64,000 bases of DNA from Candidatus Fraserbacteria bacterium. GTDB lineage: Bacteria > Bipolaricaulota > Bipolaricaulia > RBG-16-55-9 > JAJCYT01. The translations under genes and the position numbers were made by a program. Where the stretch lies: positions 1 to 64,000 of the forward strand of contig JAJCYT010000032.1 of assembly GCA_029262795.1 (NCBI GenBank), given 5' to 3'. Positions 52,781-62,298 of this stretch are shown piece after piece. The notes beneath the pieces were generated by a model. That model worked only from the letters and a program-made list of their open reading frames with translations, was not told the origin of the DNA and did no database searches. Position 1 is the stretch's first letter. Each line of letters begins with the position of its first letter.

Positions 52781-54949
52781 ATGATTGAAAAAGCATCAGC
52801 CGTCCTGAACAACGTTTTTGGCTATCACGAATTCAAACCGTTGCAAAAGGACATCATTTTAAATGTGTTGAACAAGCAAGACACGTTGGTGATTATGCCC
52901 ACCGGCGGTGGTAAGTCCATGTGTTATCAACTGCCTGCTTTGATGTTTTCAGGATTGACTGTGGTGATCTCTCCCCTCATTTCTCTGATGAAAGATCAAG
53001 TGGAACAATTAGAGGCGTTGGGTGTGGAAGCTGTTTTTCTAAATAGTTCGCTTGACTCACAACAATATCAAAACAATATGGATCTGATCCGAAGCGGCGT
53101 GGCCAAATTGCTCTACGTCGCACCGGAAACTTTGTTGATGCCAAGAATTTTAGAGTTGTTGGATCGCTGCCAAGTGGATGCCCTGGCCATTGATGAAGCC
53201 CATTGTATTTCCGAATGGGGTCACGATTTCCGACCTGAATATCGGCAGATGGTCAATGTGAGGAAACGTTTTTCAAATGCTGTTTGTATTGCACTCACAG
53301 CCACGGCCACACCACGAGTGCGAGAAGACATTAAACAGAATCTTGGTTTTTCGGCATCCAATGAATTTTTAGCCAGTTTTAACCGGGAAAATCTTTTTCT
53401 TGAAATCGTTCCCAAAGCCAATGCCGTTGGACAGACGGTTGAGTTTCTGAAAAAGTTTCCAGACCAATCCGGCATCATCTATTGCTTGTCTCGAAAACAG
53501 GTGGATGAACTTTCCGATACGTTGGCTCAAAATGGATTTTCCGTCAAGCCCTATCATGCGGGTTTGGGTGAAGACATTCGCAAAGAAAACCAAGAACTTT
53601 TCATTCGTGATGATGTGCAGATTGTGGTGGCGACCGTTGCCTTTGGCATGGGCATTAACAAGCCCAATGTGCGTTTTGTGATTCACTATGATTTGCCCAA
53701 AAACATCGAGCATTATTATCAGGAAATCGGGCGTGCAGGTCGCGACGGATTGCAGGCGCACTGCCTGTTGTTGTTCAGTTATGGGGATATTCAAAAAGTA
53801 AAATATTTCATCAGCCAGATGACCAATGAGCAGGAACAGCTTGTTGCCACATTGCATTTGAATGATCTGTTGGCGATGGTGGAAACGGATGTGTGTCGGC
53901 GCATTCCTCTGCTTAAATATTTTGGCGAAACATTTCAATCGGACGCTTGCGAGATTTGCGACAATTGTGTCAATGAGAAAAAGCCATTGGTCGATTTAAC
54001 GGAAACCGCACAAAAATTCCTCTCCTGCGTCAAACGCACAGGCGAGTTATTTGGCATTATGCACATTGTGGATGTGTTGCGTGGGTCCGAGTCACAAAAG
54101 ATCATCAAGTTCAGGCATCATCTGTTGTCCACACATGGGATTGGTACAGAGTATTCCAAAAAACAATGGTCGCATCTGGCACGGCAATTTATTCAAAAAG
54201 GTTTGCTCAATCAGGATTTGCAGCATGGCAGCCTCAAGCTCACTCAAAAAGCCTACAACGTGATGCTGGGCCGCGAAGAAGTGATGGGGCTTTTGGAAGA
54301 AGACACCACACCCGCAACCAAACCCAAAGTGCGTCACTCTGACCTTGACTTCGACGAAACCTTATTTGAGTTGTTGCGACAAGAACGCAAGCGAATGGCG
54401 GATTCAATGGGGGTGCCTCCCTATGTGGTTTTCCCTGATAAAACACTGATGGAGATGGCCCACTTCTACCCACAATCACGCGACACATTGTTGCAACTTC
54501 ACGGTGTGGGTGAAAAAAAAGCCCAACGCTTTGGTGACGAATTTTTAAGCATCATCAACAATTTTTGTGATGAACGTGGGATCCGTGAGAAGCTGGAAAG
54601 CTCATCATCCTCCACTGCGACACAGACTCAAACGAAGAAACGAAAATTCACCGTGATTGCCGAAGCTTACAACGAAGGCAAATCCATTCAGCAATTGACC
54701 TCAGACTTTGAAGTAAAACAAGAAACCATCGTTCAAAATTTACTCAAATATCTTCAAGAAGGAAACAAACTGCGAGCCGATGGTTTTTTGCAAGCTTCCA
54801 AACTTGATGATGAAGATCAAATGCGCGTGCTGGAAATGTTCCGCCATCTTGGTGCATCCAGACTTCGTGATGTATTTGATGGTTTGAGTGAAGAGATCAA
54901 CTATGATGAACTTCGTTTGCTACAGCTTTATTGGCTGAGTCAAGATTAG
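52781..54949 (+). CDS. recQ: ATP-dependent DNA helicase RecQ
   Basis: 722 residues (E. coli ~610). Superfamily 2 3'-5' helicase for recombination and fork repair. Walker A PTGGGKSMCYQ, DEAH box IDEAHCISEWGHDFRPEY, motif VI QEIGRAGRDG, Zn-binding Cys set (VCRRI...CEICDNC), winged-helix RQC region and an HRDC domain (LFELLRQERKRMADSMGV to about residue 605). The extra ~110 residues contain a Ser/Thr linker and a helix-turn-helix-like segment (IAEAYNEGKSIQQLTSDFEV) seen in many longer RecQs. It touches the end of the GNAT gene. Confidence 0.95.
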   Translation: MIEKASAVLNNVFGYHEFKPLQKDIILNVLNKQDTLVIMPTGGGKSMCYQLPALMFSGLTVVISPLISLMKDQVEQLEALGVEAVFLNSSLDSQQYQNNMDLIRSGVAKLLYVAPETLLMPRILELLDRCQVDALAIDEAHCISEWGHDFRPEYRQMVNVRKRFSNAVCIALTATATPRVREDIKQNLGFSASNEFLASFNRENLFLEIVPKANAVGQTVEFLKKFPDQSGIIYCLSRKQVDELSDTLAQNGFSVKPYHAGLGEDIRKENQELFIRDDVQIVVATVAFGMGINKPNVRFVIHYDLPKNIEHYYQEIGRAGRDGLQAHCLLLFSYGDIQKVKYFISQMTNEQEQLVATLHLNDLLAMVETDVCRRIPLLKYFGETFQSDACEICDNCVNEKKPLVDLTETAQKFLSCVKRTGELFGIMHIVDVLRGSESQKIIKFRHHLLSTHGIGTEYSKKQWSHLARQFIQKGLLNQDLQHGSLKLTQKAYNVMLGREEVMGLLEEDTTPATKPKVRHSDLDFDETLFELLRQERKRMADSMGVPPYVVFPDKTLMEMAHFYPQSRDTLLQLHGVGEKKAQRFGDEFLSIINNFCDERGIREKLESSSSSTATQTQTKKRKFTVIAEAYNEGKSIQQLTSDFEVKQETIVQNLLKYLQEGNKLRADGFLQASKLDDEDQMRVLEMFRHLGASRLRDVFDGLSEEINYDELRLLQLYWLSQD

Positions 54950-55405
54950 TCAAAAGTGCAACTTCATGCCTTCATGCGTGGCTTTGAATCCTAGGTTTTC
55001 ATAGAAGCGAATGGCATCGGGCCGGGCTTTGTCTGAGGTGAGTTGAATCAAATGGCAGTCACGTTCTTTGGCGCGATCAATTGCCCATTCAAACAATTGG
55101 TGACCAAAACCCTGGTCTCGATGATCTGAGGAAACACGTACCCCTTCAATCAATGCACGCCAACCACCCTGGTAAGTGAGATAAGGAATAAACGTCAGTT
55201 GAAGCACGCCGACCACTTCGCCTTCGAGTTCGGCAACGACCAACTCATTGTGTGGATCAGCATTGATGGTCTGAAAAGCATCGACGTAGGATTGTGGCAA
55301 CGGATCTTGAAAATCTTCTCGTTTTACACCAAGTGGATCATCAGCCAGCATTTTTACGATGTGGATCACATCCGCCGAAGTGGCTTCTCGAAAATTTAAT
55401 TCCAT
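54950..55405 (-). CDS. GNAT-family N-acetyltransferase
   Basis: 151 residues from MELNFREATSAD. Acetyl-CoA binding loop block RVSSDHRDQGFGHQLFEWAI, plus VVGVLQLTFIPYLTYQGGWRALIEGV and the C-terminal ARPDAIRFYENLGFKATHEGMKLHF. Acceptor unknown; the IRFYENLGF pattern is like PhnO/YpeA-type enzymes. The gene diverges from the alcohol dehydrogenase gene with a 55-base gap and abuts recQ at its end with no space between the two stops. Confidence 0.88.
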   Translation of the reverse strand: MELNFREATSADVIHIVKMLADDPLGVKREDFQDPLPQSYVDAFQTINADPHNELVVAELEGEVVGVLQLTFIPYLTYQGGWRALIEGVRVSSDHRDQGFGHQLFEWAIDRAKERDCHLIQLTSDKARPDAIRFYENLGFKATHEGMKLHF

Positions 55406-55460
55406 AATCGCTATTTTACTTTGTTTGATTTTATCGTCCAGCAAAGATAGTGTGGCAGCC

Positions 55461-56564
55461 ATGAAGATCAAAGCTGCGCTGCTCAACGAGCCAAACACCC
55501 CGTTTGAAATTGCCACACTCGATTTGGAACCACCCAAAGCAGGCGAAGTGTTGGTCAAAATCAAAGCGGTTGGCGTATGCCACAGCGATTGGCATTTGGC
55601 CACGGGGGATACGCAACACCCTATGCCGGCTGTGGTTGGTCATGAAGGCGCAGGCATTGTGGAATCTGTTGGTGAAGGCGTAACCGATGTTCAACCAGGC
55701 GATCCTGTTTCACTCAATTGGGCACCCTATTGCGGCGATTGTTTTTATTGCAAGTTGGATCGACCCAATCTCTGTGACACTTATGTCGAATCCATTTGGG
55801 CAGGCACAATGATGGATGGCACACCCCGACTGTCGAAAGATGGAAAACCTATCTATCACTATTGCGCGTTGGCTTGCTTTGCTGAGTATGTGGTGGTGTC
55901 TGAAAAAAGTTGTATCAAACTGGACGAGCGCGTGCCTTTTCCTGTTGCTGCTTTGATTGGATGTGCTGTAACCACTGGTGTTGGTTCAGTGTTGAACACC
56001 GCTCAGGTGAAAGCAGGAAGTTCAGTTGCAGTATTTGGTGTGGGCGGTGTGGGACTCAGCACGATCATGGGCGCAAAGTTGGCAGAAACAAATCGAATCA
56101 TCGCTATTGATCGTGTGGAGAGCAAAATCGAAATGGCCAAACAATTTGGCGCGACCGATGGCATCGTTTCTGATTCAACCATGATTGAGCAAATTCAATC
56201 TCTTACCGATGGTCGAGGCGTGGATTATGCCTTTGACACCACGGGTGTGACTCAAGTTCAAGAGCAATGTTTGGATACTGTTCGTCCTGGTGGCGTGGTG
56301 GTTTTCTCAGGCTTGTCTCCAATGGGCAGCAACACCAACCTGCCTGGGGCTGTGCTGACCCGACAGGAAAAAACGGTGATGGGGTCTTACTATGGTACCT
56401 CTAACACAGCGCGTGATTTTCCACTTTATGCCAACTGGTATTTGGAAGGAAAACTCCCATTGGGTCAACTGATCAGCAAAACATACTCCCTCAATCAAAT
56501 CAACGAGGCATACGAGGACATGCTTTCAGGTAAGCTGGCCAGAGGTGTTGTGGTGTTTCCTTAA
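55461..56564 (+). CDS. Zinc-dependent alcohol dehydrogenase (class III-like)
   Basis: 367 residues. Medium-chain dehydrogenase with catalytic Zn ligands Cys40 and His61-Glu62 (GVCHSDWH, VGHEGAG). The structural-Zn Cys are 91, 94, 97 and 105 (CGDCFYCKLDRPNLC). Rossmann motif GVGGVGLS, then the acidic residue in IIAIDRVESK suggests NAD. It is similar to the NDMA-dependent/Zn-type ADH group of glutathione-dependent formaldehyde dehydrogenase relatives. ATG at 55461 is chosen; an in-frame GTG lies 9 bases upstream and neither has a strong ribosome site. Confidence 0.92.
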   Translation: MKIKAALLNEPNTPFEIATLDLEPPKAGEVLVKIKAVGVCHSDWHLATGDTQHPMPAVVGHEGAGIVESVGEGVTDVQPGDPVSLNWAPYCGDCFYCKLDRPNLCDTYVESIWAGTMMDGTPRLSKDGKPIYHYCALACFAEYVVVSEKSCIKLDERVPFPVAALIGCAVTTGVGSVLNTAQVKAGSSVAVFGVGGVGLSTIMGAKLAETNRIIAIDRVESKIEMAKQFGATDGIVSDSTMIEQIQSLTDGRGVDYAFDTTGVTQVQEQCLDTVRPGGVVVFSGLSPMGSNTNLPGAVLTRQEKTVMGSYYGTSNTARDFPLYANWYLEGKLPLGQLISKTYSLNQINEAYEDMLSGKLARGVVVFP

Positions 56565-56674
56565 GCTTCAGTATGAAAACCCATCGGTTTCCCCATAAAA
56601 TATAAATCACTCAAATAAAAAAATTATCGTTTGGTGTCGAGGTTTGATTCAAGCCTCCAGAAAGGAATCACACG

Positions 56675-58567
56675 ATGGCCAAAGCGACGGCAAGTAAACG
56701 TAAATTTAAAAGTGAACTAACGGAAATTTTGAATATTATTACACACTCTCTGTATTCCAATACAGAAGTGTTCCTTCGAGAACTTATCAGCAATGCCAGT
56801 GATGCCATTGACAAAGTACGCTTTGAAGGGCTGAACAACGATGCCGTGTTTGAAGAGAACAAAGACTGGCAGGTCAAACTCAGTATCGACAAAGAGGCTG
56901 GCACACTCACCGTGTCTGACAACGGCATCGGCATGAACAAAGATTCGATCATCGAGAATCTAGGCACCATTGCAAAATCCGGCACCAAAGCCTTCATGGA
57001 AAATTTAAAAGATGCCAAATCAAAAAGCCTGCCTGAATTGATTGGTCAATTTGGCGTTGGCTTCTACTCTGCCTTCATGGTGGCAGACAAGATTACCGTG
57101 ATCTCTCGTATGGCAGGTGATCCTGCCAGCGCGGTGCAGTGGGAGTCTGACGGCCAGGGCGAATACACGATTCGTGATGCTGAAAAAGAAACGCGTGGCA
57201 CGGACATCATTCTCCACCTGAAAGAAGATGCGAAAGAATATCTGGAAGATTTTAAACTGAAACAGGTGGTCAAAGAGTATTCCGACTTTATCGAATACCC
57301 CGTGGTCATGGACATGGAGATCGAAGAAGATGGCCTCAAAGGCACACAGGAAGAAGTGATCAATTCGCAAATTGCTTTGTGGCTGCGCGACAAAAGTGAA
57401 GTCGAGGACGACGAATACAACAATTTTTACAAACAAATTTCCAGCGATTTCCAAGATCCAGCCAAAGTCATTCACTACATGGGCGAAGGCTACACTGAGT
57501 TTAATGTGCTGATGTTTATTCCATCCAACCGTCCGTTTGAGTTGCAGTTTGGCGATCAAAAGTTCGGGCCGAGACTGTACATCAAACGGGTGTTGATCAT
57601 GGATCATTGCGAAGCGTTGTTACCACCGTATCTGCGTTTTGTTAAAGGCGTGATTGATTGCCCTGACTTGCCGTTGAACGTATCTCGCGAAATTCTTCAG
57701 GACAATCCGTTGCTGGGCCGCATTAAAAAGAATGTGGTCAAAAACATTCTCAAAACCTTGGCCGAAATGAAAGAAAATGAATATGACAAATACCTCGAAT
57801 TTTACAACCAGATGGGCGATGTGCTGAAAGAAGGGTTGGCACAGGACTTTGAGAATCGAGAGCAGATTGCCGATTTGTTGCTGCTGCAATCCATCAATAC
57901 AGAAAAGGGCAAGTACACGACTTTCGTAGATTATGTTGAAAACATGCCTGAAGGCCAGACGGACATTTACTACCTGACTGGCGAAAGTCGTAGTCAAATT
58001 GAAAATGCTCCCTACCTCGAAATTTTTAAGGACAAAGGCTGGGACGTACTTTTGATGACTGATCCTGTGGATGAATTTGTGTTGCCCCACTTTCAGGAAT
58101 ACAAGGAAAAAGCACTCAAAGCGGCTGACAAAGGTGAATTGGAAAGCGATATCGAAGTTGATAACACGGAACAAAAACAACAATTTCTTCCTTTGTTTGA
58201 AACACTCCGCAAAAAGCTGGATGAGGTCAAAGAAGTTCGCCTGTCTACTCGACTGAAAGACAGTCCTTCCTGCTTGGTCAGCGAAGAAGGCGCAATGGGT
58301 GCGCACATGGAACGCATCATGCAACAGTTAGGCAAAGCTGATGAGATTCCTCAAGATGAACGAATACTGGAGTTGAACCCAGAACACCCTGTGGTACAGA
58401 CATTGCAAAGAATCCACGGCCTCAACGCGGATGACCCCAAGGTCGAGAACTATGGAAAAATTCTCTACGATCAAGCTGTGATTGCGGAAGGCTCAGCACT
58501 CAAAGACCCAGCAGATTTCACCAAACGAATCAATGAAATGTTGATCCGAGATGCAATTCAATCATGA
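56675..58567 (+). CDS. htpG: Molecular chaperone HtpG (Hsp90)
   Basis: 630 residues, normal length. GHKL ATPase domain with EVFLRELISNASDAIDKVRF, SDNGIGMNKD, GTIAKSGT and GQFGVGFYSAFMVADK. The middle domain (FIPSNRPFELQF, YIKRVLIMD, GVIDCPDLPLNVSREILQ) and C-terminal dimerisation part end in MLIRDAIQS. AAAGGA lies before the ATG. The last 4 bases overlap the start of the next gene, suggesting co-transcription. Confidence 0.97.
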   Translation: MAKATASKRKFKSELTEILNIITHSLYSNTEVFLRELISNASDAIDKVRFEGLNNDAVFEENKDWQVKLSIDKEAGTLTVSDNGIGMNKDSIIENLGTIAKSGTKAFMENLKDAKSKSLPELIGQFGVGFYSAFMVADKITVISRMAGDPASAVQWESDGQGEYTIRDAEKETRGTDIILHLKEDAKEYLEDFKLKQVVKEYSDFIEYPVVMDMEIEEDGLKGTQEEVINSQIALWLRDKSEVEDDEYNNFYKQISSDFQDPAKVIHYMGEGYTEFNVLMFIPSNRPFELQFGDQKFGPRLYIKRVLIMDHCEALLPPYLRFVKGVIDCPDLPLNVSREILQDNPLLGRIKKNVVKNILKTLAEMKENEYDKYLEFYNQMGDVLKEGLAQDFENREQIADLLLLQSINTEKGKYTTFVDYVENMPEGQTDIYYLTGESRSQIENAPYLEIFKDKGWDVLLMTDPVDEFVLPHFQEYKEKALKAADKGELESDIEVDNTEQKQQFLPLFETLRKKLDEVKEVRLSTRLKDSPSCLVSEEGAMGAHMERIMQQLGKADEIPQDERILELNPEHPVVQTLQRIHGLNADDPKVENYGKILYDQAVIAEGSALKDPADFTKRINEMLIRDAIQS

Positions 58568-59265
58568 TCATTGGCATCCTTCAATGTGACTATGTGCGGC
58601 CGCAGTATCAGCATCTTTTGAATGAGTACAGCGATATGTTTGTCCATTTGTTTGAGCGTTCCTGTCCAGAGGCGCAGCTTCGTATTTACGATGTGATGCA
58701 TGGAGAATATCCAGCCTCGATGGGTGAGTGTGGCGGCTATTTGATCACAGGCTCAAAACACAGCGTCTACGAGGACTTGGATTGGATACACCAACTCACA
58801 GCCTACATCCAGGAGCTCGCTCAAGCTGAAAAGAAAGTGGTCGGTATCTGTTTTGGGCATCAATTGCTAGCGGCGGCATTGGGCGGGAAAACGATGAAAT
58901 CCGAAAAAGGTTGGGGTGTGGGTGTGCATCAGGTTCAGATCAGTTCAAAGAAACCTTGGATGCAGCCTGCGTTGGATTGCTACCATCTCAACGTATCTCA
59001 TCAGGATCAAGTGGTACAATTGCCAGAACACGCCGAACTTTTGGGCGGCAACGGGCATTGCGATATTGGCATGTTTTCCATTGGCAACACCTGCCTGGGG
59101 ATACAAGGCCACCCTGAAATTGAACGCCCCTACCTTGAAATTAGCATGGACAGCCGCGCTGAACAAATTGGCATCGATACATTGGCCAAGGCAAAGGTCA
59201 GTCTTTCACAACCAACAGATGAAGCCGTTGTGGCTCGATGGATTTATAATTTTTTCAACAGCTAG
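58564..59265 (+). CDS. Class I glutamine amidotransferase (GuaA-like domain)
   Basis: 233 residues. Stand-alone amidotransferase domain: nucleophile Cys96 in VVGICFGHQLLAAALGG, the His-Glu pair in IQGHPEIERPY, and the oxyanion stretch YLITGSKHSVYED. Such proteins (YfeJ-like) resemble the GMP-synthase glutaminase; they may act on gamma-glutamyl compounds. The final partner is unknown. The ATG overlaps the htpG stop by 4 bases. Confidence 0.88.
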   Translation: MIIGILQCDYVRPQYQHLLNEYSDMFVHLFERSCPEAQLRIYDVMHGEYPASMGECGGYLITGSKHSVYEDLDWIHQLTAYIQELAQAEKKVVGICFGHQLLAAALGGKTMKSEKGWGVGVHQVQISSKKPWMQPALDCYHLNVSHQDQVVQLPEHAELLGGNGHCDIGMFSIGNTCLGIQGHPEIERPYLEISMDSRAEQIGIDTLAKAKVSLSQPTDEAVVARWIYNFFNS

Positions 59266-59270
59266 TTAAA

Positions 59271-59747
59271 TTATTCTAGCCAGTCGAATGGAACACTGCC
59301 GGATTCACCCACGGAGCCTGAAGAAATGGTGTAGAATAACGTGCCATTTGGCGGGCAGTCGGGTTTAAAGCGTTCCCACTGAACGATTTTTTCATAAGTG
59401 CCTGGTTCAACGAACAGTGCTTTCCACTGATAAGACCCTGTGTTTGAGCCACCTGTGAGCTTGAGGCATTCAGGCAACGCAAGATCGAAATCCATAGCGT
59501 CGATATTTTTGATCGCAGTCAACACCAATCGCGATTCCAGAAATGCGTTTTGATAAAGCGTGATGGTGGCAAACGGCTCATTGCCATCGCCACTCAAATC
59601 TCTGGACAGGATAGGATCATTCAAATCGACTTCAACGGTACCATCGCCATCATTGCCAGATGTTCCACCTGTTCCCAACAAACTGTCCAATAAATCGCAC
59701 CCTGTTAATGTCAATACACAAGCGCACAAAGCTAAAAAACGAATCAT
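59271..59747 (-). CDS. Lipoprotein of unknown function
   Basis: 158 residues from MIRFLALCACVLTLTGC (lipobox LTGC, Cys17), with GAGGAGGG at good spacing. The Gly/Asp-rich linker GTGGTSGNDGDG leads to an Asp-rich segment DLNDPILSRDLSGDGNEP that may bind calcium. A beta-rich domain with two more Cys (ECLKLT, DCPPNG) follows and could form a disulfide. No family recognised. It converges on the amidotransferase gene. Confidence 0.72.
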   Translation of the reverse strand: MIRFLALCACVLTLTGCDLLDSLLGTGGTSGNDGDGTVEVDLNDPILSRDLSGDGNEPFATITLYQNAFLESRLVLTAIKNIDAMDFDLALPECLKLTGGSNTGSYQWKALFVEPGTYEKIVQWERFKPDCPPNGTLFYTISSGSVGESGSVPFDWLE

Positions 59748-59843
59748 AACCCTCCTCGATTTTCCTGTATCATCTATAACGGATTTTTGATTTTCTGACA
59801 ACTTAAGTTGAAGCCTGAGGGTGTTATAAGATAAAGTCATACA

Positions 59844-60536
59844 ATGAACAGTGTAAATTTATCAATGCTTTTTATTATATTTCAGAATATATTGATGGGT
59901 ACTTACATTGCCATTCCTGGCATCAGAATTTTCTTTTTCAAAAAGCCAATCATGGTAAATAGATATCGAATATCTTTTAGTTTAACAATGCTCGTTTCAT
60001 CTTCGATGATGCTGGCTTTACTAACGTACCTTTGGATTGAGCTTATGATTTTGGACGGAGAGATATTACGATCTGACTTTGTTTTTGAAGGATGGGGACT
60101 TGTCTATTACCCTATCCTTTTATTATCAACCCTTGCTATTGAGTTTTTCTTATTAAGAAAACATATTGGATCATTTTCGATATTAGCTGTCAATACTGAT
60201 AATTTTGACGAAGTTTTACAAAGCAATTTAAAAGAATTGAATTTACCATTTGAAGTTGCCAAAGATGGCTACAACATAGGTCAGCCAGCGTTCGAAATGA
60301 AAGTAAAAAAATCAAAATATGGCATTTCGTTGTCAACTAAAGATGATTCAAAAAGATATTTAATACAAGGAGTCTTTGATAGTTTAAAAGGCTATTATCA
60401 AAATCATCCTTCTCAAGTGCGTATTAAAAGCAGTTACATATATTTCTTTGGCGGGATAATACTTGTTGGTTCGGCATTATTTAACTTATGGATAATGGTT
60501 GAAAGTATAAAGCTTATTCTTAGCTTCGATCGATAG
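59844..60536 (+). CDS. Unknown membrane protein, AT-rich gene
   Basis: 230 residues with four hydrophobic segments (about 5-30, 45-72, 88-112 and 200-225). A ~75-residue cytosolic-like part (NLKELNLPFEVAKDGYNIG, KSKYGISLSTKDDSKRYL) lies between the third and fourth. No family known to me. Base use is striking: parts are near 25% G+C, against just under 50% in its neighbours, which points to recent transfer. The ribosome site is weak. The next gene starts 9 bases later. Confidence 0.65.
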   Translation: MNSVNLSMLFIIFQNILMGTYIAIPGIRIFFFKKPIMVNRYRISFSLTMLVSSSMMLALLTYLWIELMILDGEILRSDFVFEGWGLVYYPILLLSTLAIEFFLLRKHIGSFSILAVNTDNFDEVLQSNLKELNLPFEVAKDGYNIGQPAFEMKVKKSKYGISLSTKDDSKRYLIQGVFDSLKGYYQNHPSQVRIKSSYIYFFGGIILVGSALFNLWIMVESIKLILSFDR

Positions 60537-60545
60537 AGGAGCATT

Positions 60546-60920
60546 ATGGAACCACACATTCAACAAGCATTGGAAACGGATCGGACGATTGATATCACCA
60601 CGATTGGCAAAAAGAGTGGAGAGCCTCGGCGGATTGAGATTTGGTATCACCATGTCGGAGGAAAATTTTACATCAGTGGGATTCCTGGGCCGCGTAGTTG
60701 GTATGCGAATTTGGTCGAGAACCCTGAGTTTACATTTCACCTTAAGGGCAGCGCACAGGCGGATTTGCCCGCCCGCGCTGCACCTATTCTAGATGAATCG
60801 CCACGTCGTGAAATCATCAAAGGGATTCTGGACAAGATCGCGAAGGACTTAACGTCCGACAGTGCCGATCTGGAAACCTGGGTTCAGAAAAGCCCCCTGG
60901 TCGAAATCACATTTCTGTGA
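60546..60920 (+). CDS. Deazaflavin-dependent nitroreductase-like (DDN/DUF385) protein
   Basis: 124 residues. Split-barrel fold of the F420-linked DDN family: TIDITTIGKKSGEPRRIEIWYHHVGGKFYI, followed by PGPRSWYANLVENPEFTFHLKG. Relatives use deazaflavin F420H2 to reduce quinones or nitro-compounds. Whether this organism makes F420 cannot be seen here. Other split-barrel members bind FMN or haem instead, so the cofactor is inferred from the KKSGEPRR and WYANLVENP motifs. AGAGGAGC precedes the ATG. Confidence 0.75.
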   Translation: MEPHIQQALETDRTIDITTIGKKSGEPRRIEIWYHHVGGKFYISGIPGPRSWYANLVENPEFTFHLKGSAQADLPARAAPILDESPRREIIKGILDKIAKDLTSDSADLETWVQKSPLVEITFL

Positions 60921-60932
60921 GATTGACTGCGC

Positions 60933-61748
60933 TTATAATTCCATTGGCACAAAATTGATTTCGTAATCGCCGCCGTTGTATTGGATGTGTAGACGATCAT
61001 TGTCCATCATAAATGTTTCGGCATTTTCCAGACCGTCCAAGAAGCGTTGTTCCTGTTGACTCACATCTTCCTGGCAGGCAATTTTAGTGGTGCCGATATG
61101 GGAAAATGTGACTCGATTGCCTGTGGTCGAAAATTCTCCGAAGAATAAATTGCAACCTGTCGAACCACTCATGGTGCCATCATCTGCGAAAACCAAATGG
61201 GCATCAGTGTTTTCTACAGGCAAGAGCATCATGTCCAGTTCTCGGAATGAATCCAAATTCCATGAAGTACTGGCCAATTCGGACGTGCTTTGCTGGGTTT
61301 CGCGGAAGTCGAGACTACGAACATCGTCATCGTAATTAAGGCTCAGGCGATCACCGAAGATTTGGAAGTTATCCACCTTCAGCAAGGCATCAACGTATTG
61401 CTGCTCCTGCTCCATGATGCCATCGGGTTCAGCGCAGGCTTTTTCGGTGATGGCCAAACCAAAGATCGTGATGCTGCTGCCATCGACGCCATACGTCCCT
61501 AGATAATTGTTACAGCCTGCCACGCCATGCACCGTGCCATCGGCTTCAAACGTGATGGTGGTGGTGTCAAAGATCGCCAAAAACAACGCGTCCAACTCGC
61601 GGAAGTTTTCCAATGTCCAAGTGGTGCCAGCGAGTTCGGATTCATTGTTGCCGCCCCCAGGAATTAAAGTATGGCAAGAAAACGCCACCAAGGGCAACAC
61701 CATCAACAAAAGCATCAACATTCCAAGATTTTTTGAGAACCTCATCAT
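60933..61748 (-). CDS. Lipoprotein with two META/HslJ-type domains
   Basis: 271 residues. Lipobox AFSC (Cys25). Two tandem META domains: first ~40-140 (LAGTTWTLENFREL, FEADGTVHGVAGCNNYLGTY), second ~155-262 (LASTSWNLDSFREL, FADDGTMSGSTGCNLFFGEF). Each has the typical GCN block and a second Cys (EKACAEPDG, KIACQEDVS) for a disulfide. HslJ/META proteins are linked to heat and novobiocin resistance and outer-envelope stress. The exact job is unknown. It converges on the DDN-like gene. Confidence 0.85.
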   Translation of the reverse strand: MMRFSKNLGMLMLLLMVLPLVAFSCHTLIPGGGNNESELAGTTWTLENFRELDALFLAIFDTTTITFEADGTVHGVAGCNNYLGTYGVDGSSITIFGLAITEKACAEPDGIMEQEQQYVDALLKVDNFQIFGDRLSLNYDDDVRSLDFRETQQSTSELASTSWNLDSFRELDMMLLPVENTDAHLVFADDGTMSGSTGCNLFFGEFSTTGNRVTFSHIGTTKIACQEDVSQQEQRFLDGLENAETFMMDNDRLHIQYNGGDYEINFVPMEL

Positions 61749-61812
61749 ATCCCCTTACAGATAATAGATACCCAATTGTAACGCACCAACAGAAAAAATG
61801 TTCCCATAGAAG

Positions 61813-62298
61813 CTAATGCTTGATGGCCTGACACTGCAAGTCCTTGACCCAATTTTCAAGCTTCTCCCAATCGTCAGGATGAGCGCGAGATTTTCGAGCG
61901 ATAACTTTGTTAGGTTCGCCATTTTTGTCTGCGTAAGTGGTGATTCTATCAAGAATATTTTCCTTGTATTTAACCTTTACTTTTCCAGCTTCTACTTTGA
62001 TATCTTCTGGGCTTTCGATTACAAATATTTCCCTTTTTCCAAAGGCGATGCGTTTATAAGGAGGTTTTAAAACTCTTTCTTCATTGTAATTAAAATAAGG
62101 TGAGTTGGAAAAATAGATGGACATCATAATTCCAAAAAGAATGGCAGGCAAGCTAATTGCTAAAAGAAAGCTATTTTGAAAAAGAAAAGCCGCAAGATAG
62201 ATCAATGGACCAGGAATAAGGCTCCATAAAATATTCTTCCAATGATATCGAACTTCAACACCATCACTGAGTTTGCTTTTTCGATTTTTCTTAAACAT
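61813..62298 (-). CDS. Unknown membrane protein, paralogue of the upstream gene (distal copy)
   Basis: 161 residues. A charged start (MFKKNRKSKLSDG), two closely spaced membrane helices (~25-65: IPGPLIYLAAFLFQNSFLL, ISLPAILFGIMMSIYF), then a ~95-residue cytosolic domain ending DDWEKLENWVKDL. The ending WEKLENWVKDLQCQAIKH matches WKKLRSWIEESKQHSVIKN of the upstream protein, and the overall layout is the same, so the two are tandem paralogues. Start ATG overlaps the upstream stop by one base (TAATG), so translation is coupled. AT-rich relative to neighbours. Confidence 0.7.
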   Translation of the reverse strand: MFKKNRKSKLSDGVEVRYHWKNILWSLIPGPLIYLAAFLFQNSFLLAISLPAILFGIMMSIYFSNSPYFNYNEERVLKPPYKRIAFGKREIFVIESPEDIKVEAGKVKVKYKENILDRITTYADKNGEPNKVIARKSRAHPDDWEKLENWVKDLQCQAIKH

